From Campylobacter sp. RM12651 (lineage in GTDB: Bacteria > Campylobacterota > Campylobacteria > Campylobacterales > Campylobacteraceae), in NCBI RefSeq assembly GCF_022369475.1, contig NZ_CP059600.1, positions 1,364,001 through 1,428,000 of the forward strand: a stretch of DNA of 64,000 nucleotides. The letters are read 5' to 3'. Under the pieces are notes generated by a model. That model did not search any database and was not told where the DNA came from. It saw nothing but the letters and a program-made list of their open reading frames with translations. Below are positions 49,269 through 59,162 of the stretch, in pieces (position 1 is the first letter of the stretch; each line of letters opens with the position of its first letter). A program made the translations under genes and the position numbers.

Positions 49269-52022
49269 ATGAAAACTATTAACATTGCTTTATCAATAGT
49301 TTTGATTAATTCGTTTTTATATGCAAATAACCAATATGATATTTTAAAAAATATTGCAAAAAGCAATCCTAATATTTCTGAATTAGTAAAATCTGCAAAT
49401 AAGGAATTATCAGATTTTAATAAAAATGGTATTTTAAATTTTGATACTAATGCAATCAATAATAGTAATGCTGAAATTTTCGGTGGTCAAATAAAAGATA
49501 AAAACAACAAATTAACACGAACAAGCAATGGTTTATATAATTCTAAAGAAAAAAAAGAGTTTATAACAATTTCTCTTTTTAGCAATAATCAAGGTTTAAG
49601 TATAAATATAAAAACTGCTAATAAAAATTTAAATTTTTCTGAAATTAAAGCAGTTTGTAGCAATAAGAGTAAGATAGAATCTAAAAATAATTATCTTGAG
49701 CAATATAGTAATAATACTATTTTACAACTTGCTAAAAATTATAAAATTAAAAATGTAGAAATTGATGACTATTTAAAAAGCGTAATAGCTAATAAATGTT
49801 CTAATTACAATAGATATTTAAAAAAATGCTCTGGTGATGGAGAGCATACCGAAAGAGTATGTTTAAATAGTTATTTTGAACATTTAAATAAATGCGTTAT
49901 TAACGAATGTAATAATATTAGCTCTTATACAAAGTCAATAGTTAGATTAAAAGATAAATACTCTATTTATAAACCTGAGCCTTATTATTTATCTTGCTAT
50001 GAAAATAAAAAAGTATATGATACTTTAGATATAGATTTTGATAATTTAGGTAATATAAAAACAAGTCAAACTTATAATTACAATGCTACTGGTTGCATTT
50101 GCACAAGTAGTGAATGTAATTCAAATTATAATTTAGAGCAAGTAAAAAACTTTATAAAAGACTCTGTTATAGCAAGTATTTCTTCAAAAATTATAGTAAG
50201 CGATATAAAAGATAATAATAATTCTTTTTCTATTTTTAGTATTAGTAATAATATGAACAATAATAACTATCAAGTAAATAAATACAATATTAATTCTTCA
50301 AGCAAAAATACTGATATAAATAATGCTATTGCTAATGAAATAACACAAAGTGAAGATTACAAAGATTTTGCTTTAACTACTACAAAATTAGAATATGACA
50401 ATAACGAAGAAGAACAAGTTAGTAAAATACTAAATACTTCTAATAATGAAGAAATTATAAAAACCACTAAAATTGTAGATAATAAAGTTAATTTTTTCAA
50501 TTTAGGTATTAAAAATGAAGTTCAAATACATACTGAAAAAATAATTGAACCACAAAAATGTCTTGTATCATACGAACAGAGTAATAAGCAAGTCATACAA
50601 GATGAAAACAATAAAACACAAGCTGTTAAAAATCTTAATTCCGATTCTACAATTTTAAAAACTAAAGCTTGTAAATATGAAGACAATAAACATATTTGCG
50701 AACTTGAGCCTAATGAAAAGCTTATAACTGATTGCAATTCTAATATTGATAGTGTTTCTTTAGCGAAAATATATGCAACGAATGAAGTATTTTCACAAAT
50801 CAAAAACTCAAATAATAAAAATATATCTGATAATATTAGAATTTTCAAAGGCGATAAGTTTTTTATAACTGAAAAACAAATAGATAAATGTCCAGCTAAA
50901 TCTGTAAAAGATGTTAAGACACATTCTCAAGGTTGGGCTCAAATTTTTTTTGGTGTTCCTAGCCCATATGATGGTAAATTGATTTCTTTATTAGATGAAA
51001 CAAGATATTTAGCTTTAGTTACAAGTATGACTGCATTACCACCACAATGTTTATTAGATACTATATTTGAAGATTTTTTTGGAAAATTAAATTTTTTAGT
51101 ATCTAAAGAAACTGCAAAATCTATTAAATACGACAAGGGCTTAGATATGTATCAACAAAGAATTTGTTGTAATATACAATTTAAAAAACAAGATATAGAA
51201 TTTCCTGAAGTTCTTGAGTTTAAAAATTCAGATGAAAGTAAAGCGTTTTGTGATGCTAAAACTAGCTATATAAAATCAAAATATAATTCTACTTGCGCTG
51301 ATTATATACATAATGCAAGAGCCACACAAAGAATTATGAATGTCGCTGGTAGTGGTTGCAATATTACCTATGCGTATGATGGAGAAAAAGTATTTAAAAA
51401 AGATAAATCAGCACATATTGAAGCTATCGATGCAGGTTCAGCTTTAGCTTATAAATTGTCTGGACTTAGTGGTTTTGCTGGTATTGCAAATCCACAAACA
51501 GGACTTAGTAGATGTAAGCAAGACTTAAATAACAATCAAAGTGGTTTTGTTTCTCGTGTGTCTGATGGTGCTTGTAAATATATTAATCACGAAAGAGAAG
51601 TTATTTATTATAATAGCACACCCAAACTTTATGGTTATAATTTACGATTTAGTGGTTTTAAAATAAAAAAAGATAAGAAGTATTCTTATATTTCATATCC
51701 ATCATACACTAAGCATACATACAATTTTTGTTGTCAAAAATCAAAAATATCAAAAATAATAATGGAAGAAGCTGAAAAACAAGCAAAAACTAACAAAGAT
51801 TTAGGAGCAATTGATTTTTGTGAAGGTCTTACATTGCAACAATTTAAGCTATTAGATTTTAATAAAATGAATTTTGATGAATTAGCAAGTGATTTTGGAA
51901 TAAAAGCTAGTGCTAATTTAGAGAAAATAGATTTTGATGAGTTAAAAAATAAAGCAAATAACATAAAAGATAATACACATATTGATATTTCTAATATAGA
52001 TAGCTTTAAAGGAAATAAATAA
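49269..52022 (+). CDS. traN: TraN, mating-pair stabilisation outer-membrane protein
   Basis: Signal peptide (MKTINIALSIVLINSFLYAN). 917 aa with dozens of cysteines, a YNYNATGCICTSSECN segment, and a C-terminal cysteine-rich TraN-like region (CPAKSVKDVKTHSQGWAQIF, CCNIQFKKQD, YNFCCQKSK). It is longer than F TraN (602), mostly due to an N-terminal asparagine-rich extension. It binds the recipient surface. It heads the plus tra operon, transcribed divergently from the nuclease gene across 142 bp. Confidence 0.87.
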   Translation: MKTINIALSIVLINSFLYANNQYDILKNIAKSNPNISELVKSANKELSDFNKNGILNFDTNAINNSNAEIFGGQIKDKNNKLTRTSNGLYNSKEKKEFITISLFSNNQGLSINIKTANKNLNFSEIKAVCSNKSKIESKNNYLEQYSNNTILQLAKNYKIKNVEIDDYLKSVIANKCSNYNRYLKKCSGDGEHTERVCLNSYFEHLNKCVINECNNISSYTKSIVRLKDKYSIYKPEPYYLSCYENKKVYDTLDIDFDNLGNIKTSQTYNYNATGCICTSSECNSNYNLEQVKNFIKDSVIASISSKIIVSDIKDNNNSFSIFSISNNMNNNNYQVNKYNINSSSKNTDINNAIANEITQSEDYKDFALTTTKLEYDNNEEEQVSKILNTSNNEEIIKTTKIVDNKVNFFNLGIKNEVQIHTEKIIEPQKCLVSYEQSNKQVIQDENNKTQAVKNLNSDSTILKTKACKYEDNKHICELEPNEKLITDCNSNIDSVSLAKIYATNEVFSQIKNSNNKNISDNIRIFKGDKFFITEKQIDKCPAKSVKDVKTHSQGWAQIFFGVPSPYDGKLISLLDETRYLALVTSMTALPPQCLLDTIFEDFFGKLNFLVSKETAKSIKYDKGLDMYQQRICCNIQFKKQDIEFPEVLEFKNSDESKAFCDAKTSYIKSKYNSTCADYIHNARATQRIMNVAGSGCNITYAYDGEKVFKKDKSAHIEAIDAGSALAYKLSGLSGFAGIANPQTGLSRCKQDLNNNQSGFVSRVSDGACKYINHEREVIYYNSTPKLYGYNLRFSGFKIKKDKKYSYISYPSYTKHTYNFCCQKSKISKIIMEEAEKQAKTNKDLGAIDFCEGLTLQQFKLLDFNKMNFDELASDFGIKASANLEKIDFDELKNKANNIKDNTHIDISNIDSFKGNK

Positions 52023-52717
52023 TGCTTTTTGATAGTTTTAAAGAGCTTGAAGTTATTTATAATATTGAAAAAATTGAAATAATTAGCTTATTATTAGAAG
52101 TTATTAAAGAAGAATTAAATTTAAAATACGATGTATTTTTAGAATTAGATGAAAATAATTCAAAGATACATTTTTTAGAAAACAATGTCAATAATACACA
52201 AAGAAGTTTTAGAATTACAAAAAGTAGATATAAGCAAATAAAAAAAGAGCTTAAAAATAAGCTACATTACTATTCTGTATTAAAGCAAAATATATATTTT
52301 AAAGAAAAAATATTAAATAATGTTCTAGTAGGAGAAGTAATTTCTAAGTATAAAGGTGGCTATTTAATAAAAACTGCTTATGGAACTTGCAAATTACCTT
52401 ACAATCAAATACCATTGGAAAAATTAAAATATCCACTTGAAAAACATAAAAAAATGTATTTTTATGTATATAAAATTGTTAATTATAAGAATATCAAAAA
52501 TGAAATATTTTTACAAAACTATAACAAAAAAATTATAAAGCACATTTTAAACGAAAATATAGACAAAAAAAATCTTATAAAAATCATTTATAAAAATAAA
52601 GATTCTGAAATTCTAGTATTGCTTAAAAATGATATTAGCAATATTGAAAAATCAATAATTATTAATGATCTAATAAATTACAAAATTAATTTTTCTTTAA
52701 TAAAAAATAAGGCATAA
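52022..52717 (+). CDS. NusA-like protein (N-terminal, S1-like and KH-like parts)
   Basis: The first 50 residues mimic NusA's N-terminal helices (IYNIEKIEIISLLLEVIKEE) and beta strand (KYDVFLELDENNSKI). Residues about 100-150 form an S1-like barrel (GEVISKYKGGYLIKTAYGTC). A shortened KH-like IKIIYKNKDSEILVLL follows. NusA is normally about 360-500 aa with two KH domains, so this 231-aa version is truncated. Identification is by layout, not by strong motif. It is coupled to traN (ATG overlaps stop) and could influence transcription of the long tra operon. Confidence 0.5.
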   Translation: MLFDSFKELEVIYNIEKIEIISLLLEVIKEELNLKYDVFLELDENNSKIHFLENNVNNTQRSFRITKSRYKQIKKELKNKLHYYSVLKQNIYFKEKILNNVLVGEVISKYKGGYLIKTAYGTCKLPYNQIPLEKLKYPLEKHKKMYFYVYKIVNYKNIKNEIFLQNYNKKIIKHILNENIDKKNLIKIIYKNKDSEILVLLKNDISNIEKSIIINDLINYKINFSLIKNKA

Positions 52718-52718
52718 A

Positions 52719-53471
52719 ATGGCGAAACATACTTTATTACCAGCAAACACAGATGAACCTTATGTAGTTAATGAAAAAGGTGGATACACTAAACCAAGAA
52801 CAATAGTAAATGCTTTAAGTGAAATCCAACGCTTTTATGTTATTGAAAGCAAAAGTGAATTACCTAAGGAATTTTTTACAATTGAACAAGTCTTAGATTT
52901 TGTTCGTTTAGGTTTTTTTGCAGGTTTTTTAGAAAGCTTTTTATTCATTATTTTATTTGCATTAATACAATTAATATATCCCCCATTAAAAGAAGTGATT
53001 TTTTATTCAAAGATAAATTATTTTGAATCTTTCTTATTGGAATTTAGCTCATATTTACCTATGATAATTTCTTCATTTTTTATGTTTTATGTTTCTTCTT
53101 ACTATCGTGGAAAATTTACAAAAAGGGCAATTTTATCACTGCTTAATGGTAGAAGTTTAAGTTTTTTATTAAAAGCATTAATTATTGCTATTTTCTTTGA
53201 TTTTTTATTATATATATCATATTACGACAAAAACAAACTTTTTTCAATTTTTGATTTTACCCTTGATTTAGTTCGTATTTTTTACAATGTAAATACATAC
53301 TCAATTCTAAATTTTTATTATGAATATATATTGCCCTCACTTGACAGAATATCTATAAATTTAATTATGACAATGATATTTGCTGCAATCATACCATATA
53401 CGCTGATTTTTTGGAGAATATGTAAAAAAATAATTGAAGAAGAAAGAATTAAAAAGGAGTTAAATGAATGA
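52719..53471 (+). CDS. Membrane protein upstream of the coupling protein (250 aa)
   Basis: A soluble N-terminus (about 1-65) precedes four to five hydrophobic segments (about 66-88, 106-127, 143-165, 205-232). It overlaps the HD-like gene by 4 bp and precedes the coupling protein, which itself lacks an N-terminal TM. It may supply the membrane part of the coupling complex. No known homologue is recognised. Confidence 0.6.
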   Translation: MAKHTLLPANTDEPYVVNEKGGYTKPRTIVNALSEIQRFYVIESKSELPKEFFTIEQVLDFVRLGFFAGFLESFLFIILFALIQLIYPPLKEVIFYSKINYFESFLLEFSSYLPMIISSFFMFYVSSYYRGKFTKRAILSLLNGRSLSFLLKALIIAIFFDFLLYISYYDKNKLFSIFDFTLDLVRIFYNVNTYSILNFYYEYILPSLDRISINLIMTMIFAAIIPYTLIFWRICKKIIEEERIKKELNE

Positions 53472-54043
53472 AGTATGAAAATATAAATAAAAGCACTATT
53501 GATTTTATAAATAATATATTATTAACACATAAAATTTTATCGCCACAGGTTTATTTAAAAATGAAACATACAGGCGATTTAGCTATTCAGTTAGCAGAAA
53601 ATTTTAATTTGTTAGATGATGATTTTTATATTGCTTCTTATTTGTCAAACATAGGTTTATTATCGCTTATGAATATATTAGAAAAGGATAATTTTATACA
53701 TGACAAAGAATATGCACAAATAAAAAGACACCCCATTTTATCTGCGGAAGTAGTTAAACAATTAGGCTTTGAAAAAGCTTCATTGTTAATATATTATCAT
53801 CACGAAAATCCTAAATACTTAGGTTACTTTAAAGCAGATAATTATCCTATTGAAGCAAATTTTATAAATATTGCTGATACTTTTCATGGTTGTGTTTGTC
53901 AAAAAGGTTTTAGACCACCACTGACTTTTAATGAAGCAATAGAAGAAACATTAAAACATTATAAAGATACTTCTTTTGAAAATATACATTCTATTAATGA
54001 AATATCTAACATATTAAAAAAATATCATAGTAACTTTTTTTAA
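53468..54043 (+). CDS. Degenerate HD-GYP/HDOD-like domain protein
   Basis: The fold pattern matches an HD-GYP domain: H near residue 37 (MKHTGDLAIQLA), IKRHP at about 86-90, YYHHENPKYLGY at about 108-119, IADTF at about 135. The defining HD pair in the first helix is SN (YLSNIGLL), and the GYP motif is absent, so metal-dependent phosphodiesterase activity is doubtful. It overlaps the upstream gene by 4 bp and sits 12 bp before the coupling protein. Confidence 0.65.
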   Translation: MKYENINKSTIDFINNILLTHKILSPQVYLKMKHTGDLAIQLAENFNLLDDDFYIASYLSNIGLLSLMNILEKDNFIHDKEYAQIKRHPILSAEVVKQLGFEKASLLIYYHHENPKYLGYFKADNYPIEANFINIADTFHGCVCQKGFRPPLTFNEAIEETLKHYKDTSFENIHSINEISNILKKYHSNFF

Positions 54044-54055
54044 AGAGATATTTTT

Positions 54056-55492
54056 ATGGCTAATATATTTAAAAGATTTGATTTCAAAAAAAAGTTAAAG
54101 AGAACTGCTAAAGATGAGTTTATCGGAAAAGGTTTTTCATTAGAAGACAGACACGAAGAAGAGCCACTAGATATTTTTACAAAATTTGAGAATAGAATTA
54201 ATCATACTTTCGTTTTCGGCTCTACTGGTGTTGGTAAAACTAGACTACTTGAATTGATGATTGAGCAAGATATTAAAAGAGGTGAAAATGTTGTTATAAT
54301 TGATCCTAAGGGGGATACAGATTTATTTGCAAAAACTATTTATTTAGCACAACAAGCAGGTAGAGTTAATGACTTGCTGTATTTAGGGCCTCTGTTTCCT
54401 GAGTATTCAATTTCAATAAATCCACTCAAACAATATTACATTAAAGAAGAAGTTATTGGACATATTATGAGTTGTGTAGATTGTGATGACCCTTTTTTTT
54501 ATTCAGTAGCACACGAAACAACAATTTTAATTGTAACTACTCTTTTATTGGCTAGACAAAAGGATAAGAGTAAAAAACCTTTGACACTTGATGAGATTGC
54601 TCGTTATACGAGCAAAGATGGTATTTCAAACTTATATGAAACATATTTTAGCAATGATAGATTGATAAATAAATTCGCAAATGAATTAGCAAAAACTTCT
54701 AAAACTATTAAAGAAGCAGAATATTATGAGAAAGAAATTGCTAAATTGCGTGATTCTTATATAAAAGTTGTAAAAGCTCCAAACGGATATTTTGAAAAAG
54801 TTTCAAATACGCTAAGTGTAACTCTTACAAAACTTACCAGTGGTAATTTAGGTCGTTTAATTGCAACAGAAGAAGATAATAAATTTATATCACAATTAGA
54901 AAATCAAAAAGGTTGCATTTTTTTTGTTCAAACTGCTTCTATGCTTACTAAAGATGTAAGTGATGCAATAGGTAAAATAGTATTATCTATGATAATTGCT
55001 CTTGTAGGTCGCCTAAATGGTTCAAATAAAAAATTTGATAAAAGATTAAATATTTATATTGATGAAATGTCAAGAAGTTTATTCGATGGAATAGAAACTC
55101 TTTTTCAACAAGCAAGAAGTGCTGGTGTTTGTGTCATTGGTTTAACACAATCTTGGGCAGATATTATAAAAAAATTAGGCAAAGATTCTGCTAGAACAAT
55201 ATTTGATAATACATCAACCAAAATAATTATGAAAATGAACGATTTAGAAAGTGCTGAAACAGTTTCTAAAATGGGTGGAACTCATAAAGTGCATACAACA
55301 TTTTTGAATGATGCAGGTAAAATTACTTCTCGTGAAACCGAAGAAGATATTATTAAACCTGTTGATGTATTAAATCTTAATAAGCGTGAATTTTATTATT
55401 TTGGTTTTGAAGGGCGTTTCAAAGGAAAAACTGCTGATGTATCTGAAAGTTATTTAAGATTAAAACTACCTGAAATTACAACTAAGGAATAA
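54056..55492 (+). CDS. traD: Type IV coupling protein (TraD/TraG-like ATPase)
   Basis: Walker A FGSTGVGKTRLL at about 54-65, then VVIIDPKGDTDLF, Walker B LNIYIDEMSR near 330-340, and IGLTQSW as sensor region. This is the RecA-like fold of VirD4/TraD proteins that link the relaxosome to the channel. At 478 aa it lacks the two N-terminal TM segments of most T4CPs. It is flanked by the HD protein and the HD-domain protein. Confidence 0.9.
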   Translation: MANIFKRFDFKKKLKRTAKDEFIGKGFSLEDRHEEEPLDIFTKFENRINHTFVFGSTGVGKTRLLELMIEQDIKRGENVVIIDPKGDTDLFAKTIYLAQQAGRVNDLLYLGPLFPEYSISINPLKQYYIKEEVIGHIMSCVDCDDPFFYSVAHETTILIVTTLLLARQKDKSKKPLTLDEIARYTSKDGISNLYETYFSNDRLINKFANELAKTSKTIKEAEYYEKEIAKLRDSYIKVVKAPNGYFEKVSNTLSVTLTKLTSGNLGRLIATEEDNKFISQLENQKGCIFFVQTASMLTKDVSDAIGKIVLSMIIALVGRLNGSNKKFDKRLNIYIDEMSRSLFDGIETLFQQARSAGVCVIGLTQSWADIIKKLGKDSARTIFDNTSTKIIMKMNDLESAETVSKMGGTHKVHTTFLNDAGKITSRETEEDIIKPVDVLNLNKREFYYFGFEGRFKGKTADVSESYLRLKLPEITTKE

Positions 55493-55496
55493 ATAT

Positions 55497-57590
55497 ATGT
55501 TTATAAATATTTTAAGATTTTTTATAAGAATTTTTTTAATTTCTCCTATGATATTTAGTGTAATTATACTTACTTCTTTATTTTATTATGTTTTTGCAGT
55601 TATTTTTATATATATTAAAACACATAAAAATTATTTAGATGTTACTTTTATTTTTCATAAGGACACAATTCTTTATATATTTAACTATTTTGAAGAACAA
55701 TTTAAATTATTTGCTTTATTGATTGCTTTTGCTGTGCTTGTGCATTATTTATTATTAATTTTAAAACAAGCAAAAAAAGAAAAACAATATTATGAAGTTC
55801 ATTTGGCTGATATTTCAAAAATTTGGGTTAATCAAAATCGTAAAATAAATATAAAACAAGAAGAATTTAAATACTTATGTTTATCAACAAGTATTACTTC
55901 TGTTGAGGTTTTTATCAATGGTATTTTAAGACCTGCTGTTCAAGAAAAAGATATATCATACGCTGATGCTTTAATGATTGATACAATACTATTTGCTTAC
56001 ATACAAGTTGGAGCTAATAATATTCCAAGCGTTGAAGGAGTGCAAAAGGACAAAGGCTATGGGACTACCTCACAATCCAATAAATCACTAAGTAGATATG
56101 ATATTTTAAAAAATATACAATTAATTGACCATGTAATAAATGTTGTTTGGGAAATATATGAGAAAAAAGATTTAATAGATGATTTAGGAACTTGCATAAT
56201 AGCTGCATTAACTCACGATATTGGAAAAATACCTTTGAAAGAATTGAAAAAAGTATATAATAATGCAGAAAATCTTGAAGGTATTTATACACGCTCTCAT
56301 GAAGAGCGTGGCTCAGTATTATTAGATTTTATTTTAGAAAATTCAAAAGAGAGAGAATTAAAACTCTCAAATTATGATAATTTAAAAATAGTTAAGTTTG
56401 TAATTGAAAATCATCATGCAGATAGATTAGATAGTATTAAAAACAATGTTCCTGAAGAATATTTTGAAGTATTAGAAAAGGTCGTTGAAGCTGATAGAGA
56501 AGCAAGAATAAAAGAAGAAAAAAATTGGATTAAAGACTCATCTAAACAATTACATAATGCAATTAGCAATAGTGAAAAAGAAAAAATTACAATAACAAAT
56601 AAACCTAATTCAATGAACGATTCTTCAATAGAGCAAATAGATTATTCTAAAGCGATAATAATAGATACTAACGCTAATATAGAAGAAGATAATATAAGTG
56701 ATAATGATAATGAAACATATATAAATAACAACACAAATAATGAGGACTTGCAAATAAATAATCAAAATAATAAAAATGAAAACGATAGTTTAAAGCAAGA
56801 ATACCCTTTTTTACAAGAAATTGATTTAAATAATAAATCAAGAACAAAAATATTAATAGCAAGAATTAGTATTGAAGAAATTGACAATGAGGAACTTAAG
56901 AAAAAAATTAATTATTTTGATGATTTTTTATGTTGTTATGCTGTTTTTAATGATAGTATAAAAAACAATATATATGTTAAATATTTTAAGAATAATAAAA
57001 TCAAATGTATTGTATTTAAAATATCAGAGTATAGCAACTTTAAAGATTTGATTGAAGATTTTAATTTTTGGTATAAAAATGAAGATAGATTATATGTAGA
57101 ACATTCAAGAAATACACTAGAAAAAGTCAATATTGAAATTCCTTCAAATACAAATACTTATAGAGAATTTGAATATGAAGATTGTATAAATTTAATTATT
57201 GCAAAAATGAAAAAAATGCTTAATACAGAAGATGCTATATATTCAAATGATGAAAGACTATATTTTATAAAATATGATGCAATTGTAAAAATGATAACAA
57301 CTTTATTAAAAAATAATGATAAGTATATTGAAGATGATTATATTTTACTATCTAACTATTTTATAAAAAGACTAAATGAAGAAAAAAATACAAAATATAT
57401 AAATACATCAAAAGATTATTATTATACTAATCAATTTAATTTGGTTCAAAATAATGCTAGATTTAATTGTAATTTTGTTCCAATACTGCCATATTTTTTT
57501 AAATTAAGTCATACAGAGTGCAATAATAATCATAAAAATAGCAATAATAGATTTTTAAAAATAGAAAGGATAAGTAATGAAAACAATTAA
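55497..57590 (+). CDS. HD-domain membrane protein resembling MOBH-type relaxase TraI
   Basis: Two TM segments (about 8-40 and 67-90). The HD domain has LTHDIGKIP (about 237-245), SHEERG, ENHHADRLDS (about 302-311) and VVEADREAR (about 328-336), the H...HD...H...D metal-site order. MOBH relaxases (TraI of SXT and R27 types) carry such an HD domain and lie next to traD. The typical HHH box of that family is reduced to one His (LIDHVINVV), so the relaxase call is tentative. A long asparagine- and acid-rich linker (about 370-440) and a unique C-terminus follow. Confidence 0.6.
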   Translation: MFINILRFFIRIFLISPMIFSVIILTSLFYYVFAVIFIYIKTHKNYLDVTFIFHKDTILYIFNYFEEQFKLFALLIAFAVLVHYLLLILKQAKKEKQYYEVHLADISKIWVNQNRKINIKQEEFKYLCLSTSITSVEVFINGILRPAVQEKDISYADALMIDTILFAYIQVGANNIPSVEGVQKDKGYGTTSQSNKSLSRYDILKNIQLIDHVINVVWEIYEKKDLIDDLGTCIIAALTHDIGKIPLKELKKVYNNAENLEGIYTRSHEERGSVLLDFILENSKERELKLSNYDNLKIVKFVIENHHADRLDSIKNNVPEEYFEVLEKVVEADREARIKEEKNWIKDSSKQLHNAISNSEKEKITITNKPNSMNDSSIEQIDYSKAIIIDTNANIEEDNISDNDNETYINNNTNNEDLQINNQNNKNENDSLKQEYPFLQEIDLNNKSRTKILIARISIEEIDNEELKKKINYFDDFLCCYAVFNDSIKNNIYVKYFKNNKIKCIVFKISEYSNFKDLIEDFNFWYKNEDRLYVEHSRNTLEKVNIEIPSNTNTYREFEYEDCINLIIAKMKKMLNTEDAIYSNDERLYFIKYDAIVKMITTLLKNNDKYIEDDYILLSNYFIKRLNEEKNTKYINTSKDYYYTNQFNLVQNNARFNCNFVPILPYFFKLSHTECNNNHKNSNNRFLKIERISNENN

Positions 57591-58584
57591 GATATTATCA
57601 ATTTATATTTTGATGTTATTTAATATAAATGCTTTTGCTGTTTGTAATGCAAATAATGTAGCACCACTATACACTAGATTGGATTTGGTTTGCTATCAGT
57701 GTATGATGCCAATAAAAATGGGTGGAGTTGCTTTGTCCAGTGGCTTTATGCCTGAAGGTTTTGCAAGAGTTAATAACCCTATATGCAAATGTCCAGGTAA
57801 AATTTTTGGTTATCCACAAGTAGGAACACCTGTAGGATATTATGCACCAGACAGACTAATAGATATAGTCCAAGATTCAATGTGTTTTCCAAGCATTGCC
57901 AGTGATTTAAGTAAAAATAATATAGAGCTTAATTTGAAATTAGGTGGAACAAAAACAAAAGAAGATAATCAGAGTGGTATTACTTTTTATCAAGCACACG
58001 AGATATATTTTGCTGCAAGTGCAATTTTGGAGCTTTTTACAGATGTTTTATGTTTAACTTCAAACTCTTCAATTCTTGACATTGGGTATATTACAGAATT
58101 TGATCCGGTCTGGCAAAAAAGTAGCTTAAGTGCTATTTTAAGTCCTGAAGCGATTTTATTTAATAATCCTGTAACAAATTTAGCTTGTGTTCCTGATTCT
58201 ATATCTTCTCAAGCAAATTTACCACTAGACCCATTATTTTGGTGTAAGGGTTCATGGGGTAATACCTATCCATTAAGTGGCTATGTGAGTAAAAAAGCAT
58301 TAGTAGAAGATGCGGCAAGTGTTGCTGCAACATTTATTTTTAAAATGCACAGAGAATTACTAACTTGGAATTCATCTGGTCCTTCAGCGTTATGTTTTGC
58401 ACATCCACTTCCAATTTGGATAAAGTCTTCAAACAGACTACAGCTTATACATCCTATACCAAACCCATTTGCGAGTTCCATAGGTCAAAGTGCAATGATT
58501 TGGGGAATTGCTAAAAATCCGCCGTTTGTGGGAGATAGTTTTGGATTTTTATGGTTTAGGAAACATGATTGTTGTTTTTTATAA
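57577..58584 (+). CDS. traU: TraU, F-type pilus assembly / DNA transfer protein
   Basis: Signal peptide, then cysteine-rich mature chain. Segments such as NNPICKCPGKIFGYPQVGTP, LTSNSSILDIGYITEFDPVW and a C-terminal FLWFRKHDCCFL match TraU. At 335 aa it equals F TraU (330). It overlaps the preceding HD gene by 14 bp. In F, traW lies directly upstream of traU; here traW is at 4739-5356. Confidence 0.9.
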   Translation: MKTIKILSIYILMLFNINAFAVCNANNVAPLYTRLDLVCYQCMMPIKMGGVALSSGFMPEGFARVNNPICKCPGKIFGYPQVGTPVGYYAPDRLIDIVQDSMCFPSIASDLSKNNIELNLKLGGTKTKEDNQSGITFYQAHEIYFAASAILELFTDVLCLTSNSSILDIGYITEFDPVWQKSSLSAILSPEAILFNNPVTNLACVPDSISSQANLPLDPLFWCKGSWGNTYPLSGYVSKKALVEDAASVAATFIFKMHRELLTWNSSGPSALCFAHPLPIWIKSSNRLQLIHPIPNPFASSIGQSAMIWGIAKNPPFVGDSFGFLWFRKHDCCFL

Positions 58585-58620
58585 TATTTAATCTCTACAA
58601 AAAAAGTAGAGATTAATTTT

Positions 58621-59025
58621 TTAATAAATTTTTATAAGCTCTTTTTCAACACTACTTAAATAATTTAATATTGAATTGCCGTCTGCTTTTCCCTTAATTT
58701 CAGGTATTTTAACCTGTGGTTTTTTTGGATCTAAAATAAAAGTAGTTGGTGTTACTTCAATATTAAAAACATTTGTAAAAATGTCAAGATTATTTTTGAT
58801 TTCTAAGATCACTACATCGTATTTATTTGACATAATATCCATAGTTCCACTTTCATTTAGCTTAGCTAAAAAATCATGACAATGATGACAAGTGTCAGAA
58901 ACTGCAATAACAACTAATAATTTATTATTTTTTTCTGCGTGAGCTAGAGCTGTATCTGCATTATAAAATACATCTGCAAAACACAAATTCGCAAAAAGAC
59001 TAAAAATAAACAATGCTTTCTTCAT
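58621..59025 (-). CDS. Periplasmic thioredoxin-fold protein with CHHC active site
   Basis: Signal peptide (MKKALFIFSLFANLCFADV). The redox motif SDTCHHCHDF has C46-H-H-C49, and the cis-proline is in EVTPTTFILD. F-type systems use periplasmic disulfide enzymes (TraF, TrbB or DsbC), because TraN, TraU and TraH are cysteine-rich. At 134 aa this would be a minimal form. It is convergent with traU, 36 bp apart. Confidence 0.8.
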   Translation of the reverse strand: MKKALFIFSLFANLCFADVFYNADTALAHAEKNNKLLVVIAVSDTCHHCHDFLAKLNESGTMDIMSNKYDVVILEIKNNLDIFTNVFNIEVTPTTFILDPKKPQVKIPEIKGKADGNSILNYLSSVEKELIKIY

Positions 59026-59162
59026 TGATAACTCCTAAAAAATAGTTTTTAAAAATATAGCTTAAAAAATGCAGTAACCCTCATAATTTTTTCAAAAATA
59101 TTGATTTTTTAATAATTTATACTATAATAATTTACGAATTTGTCGGAAGAAAGGAAATATTT

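Noticed and set aside
53468-54043. Active c-di-GMP phosphodiesterase (HD-GYP)
   Set aside because: The HD pair is replaced by SN and no GYP motif is present.
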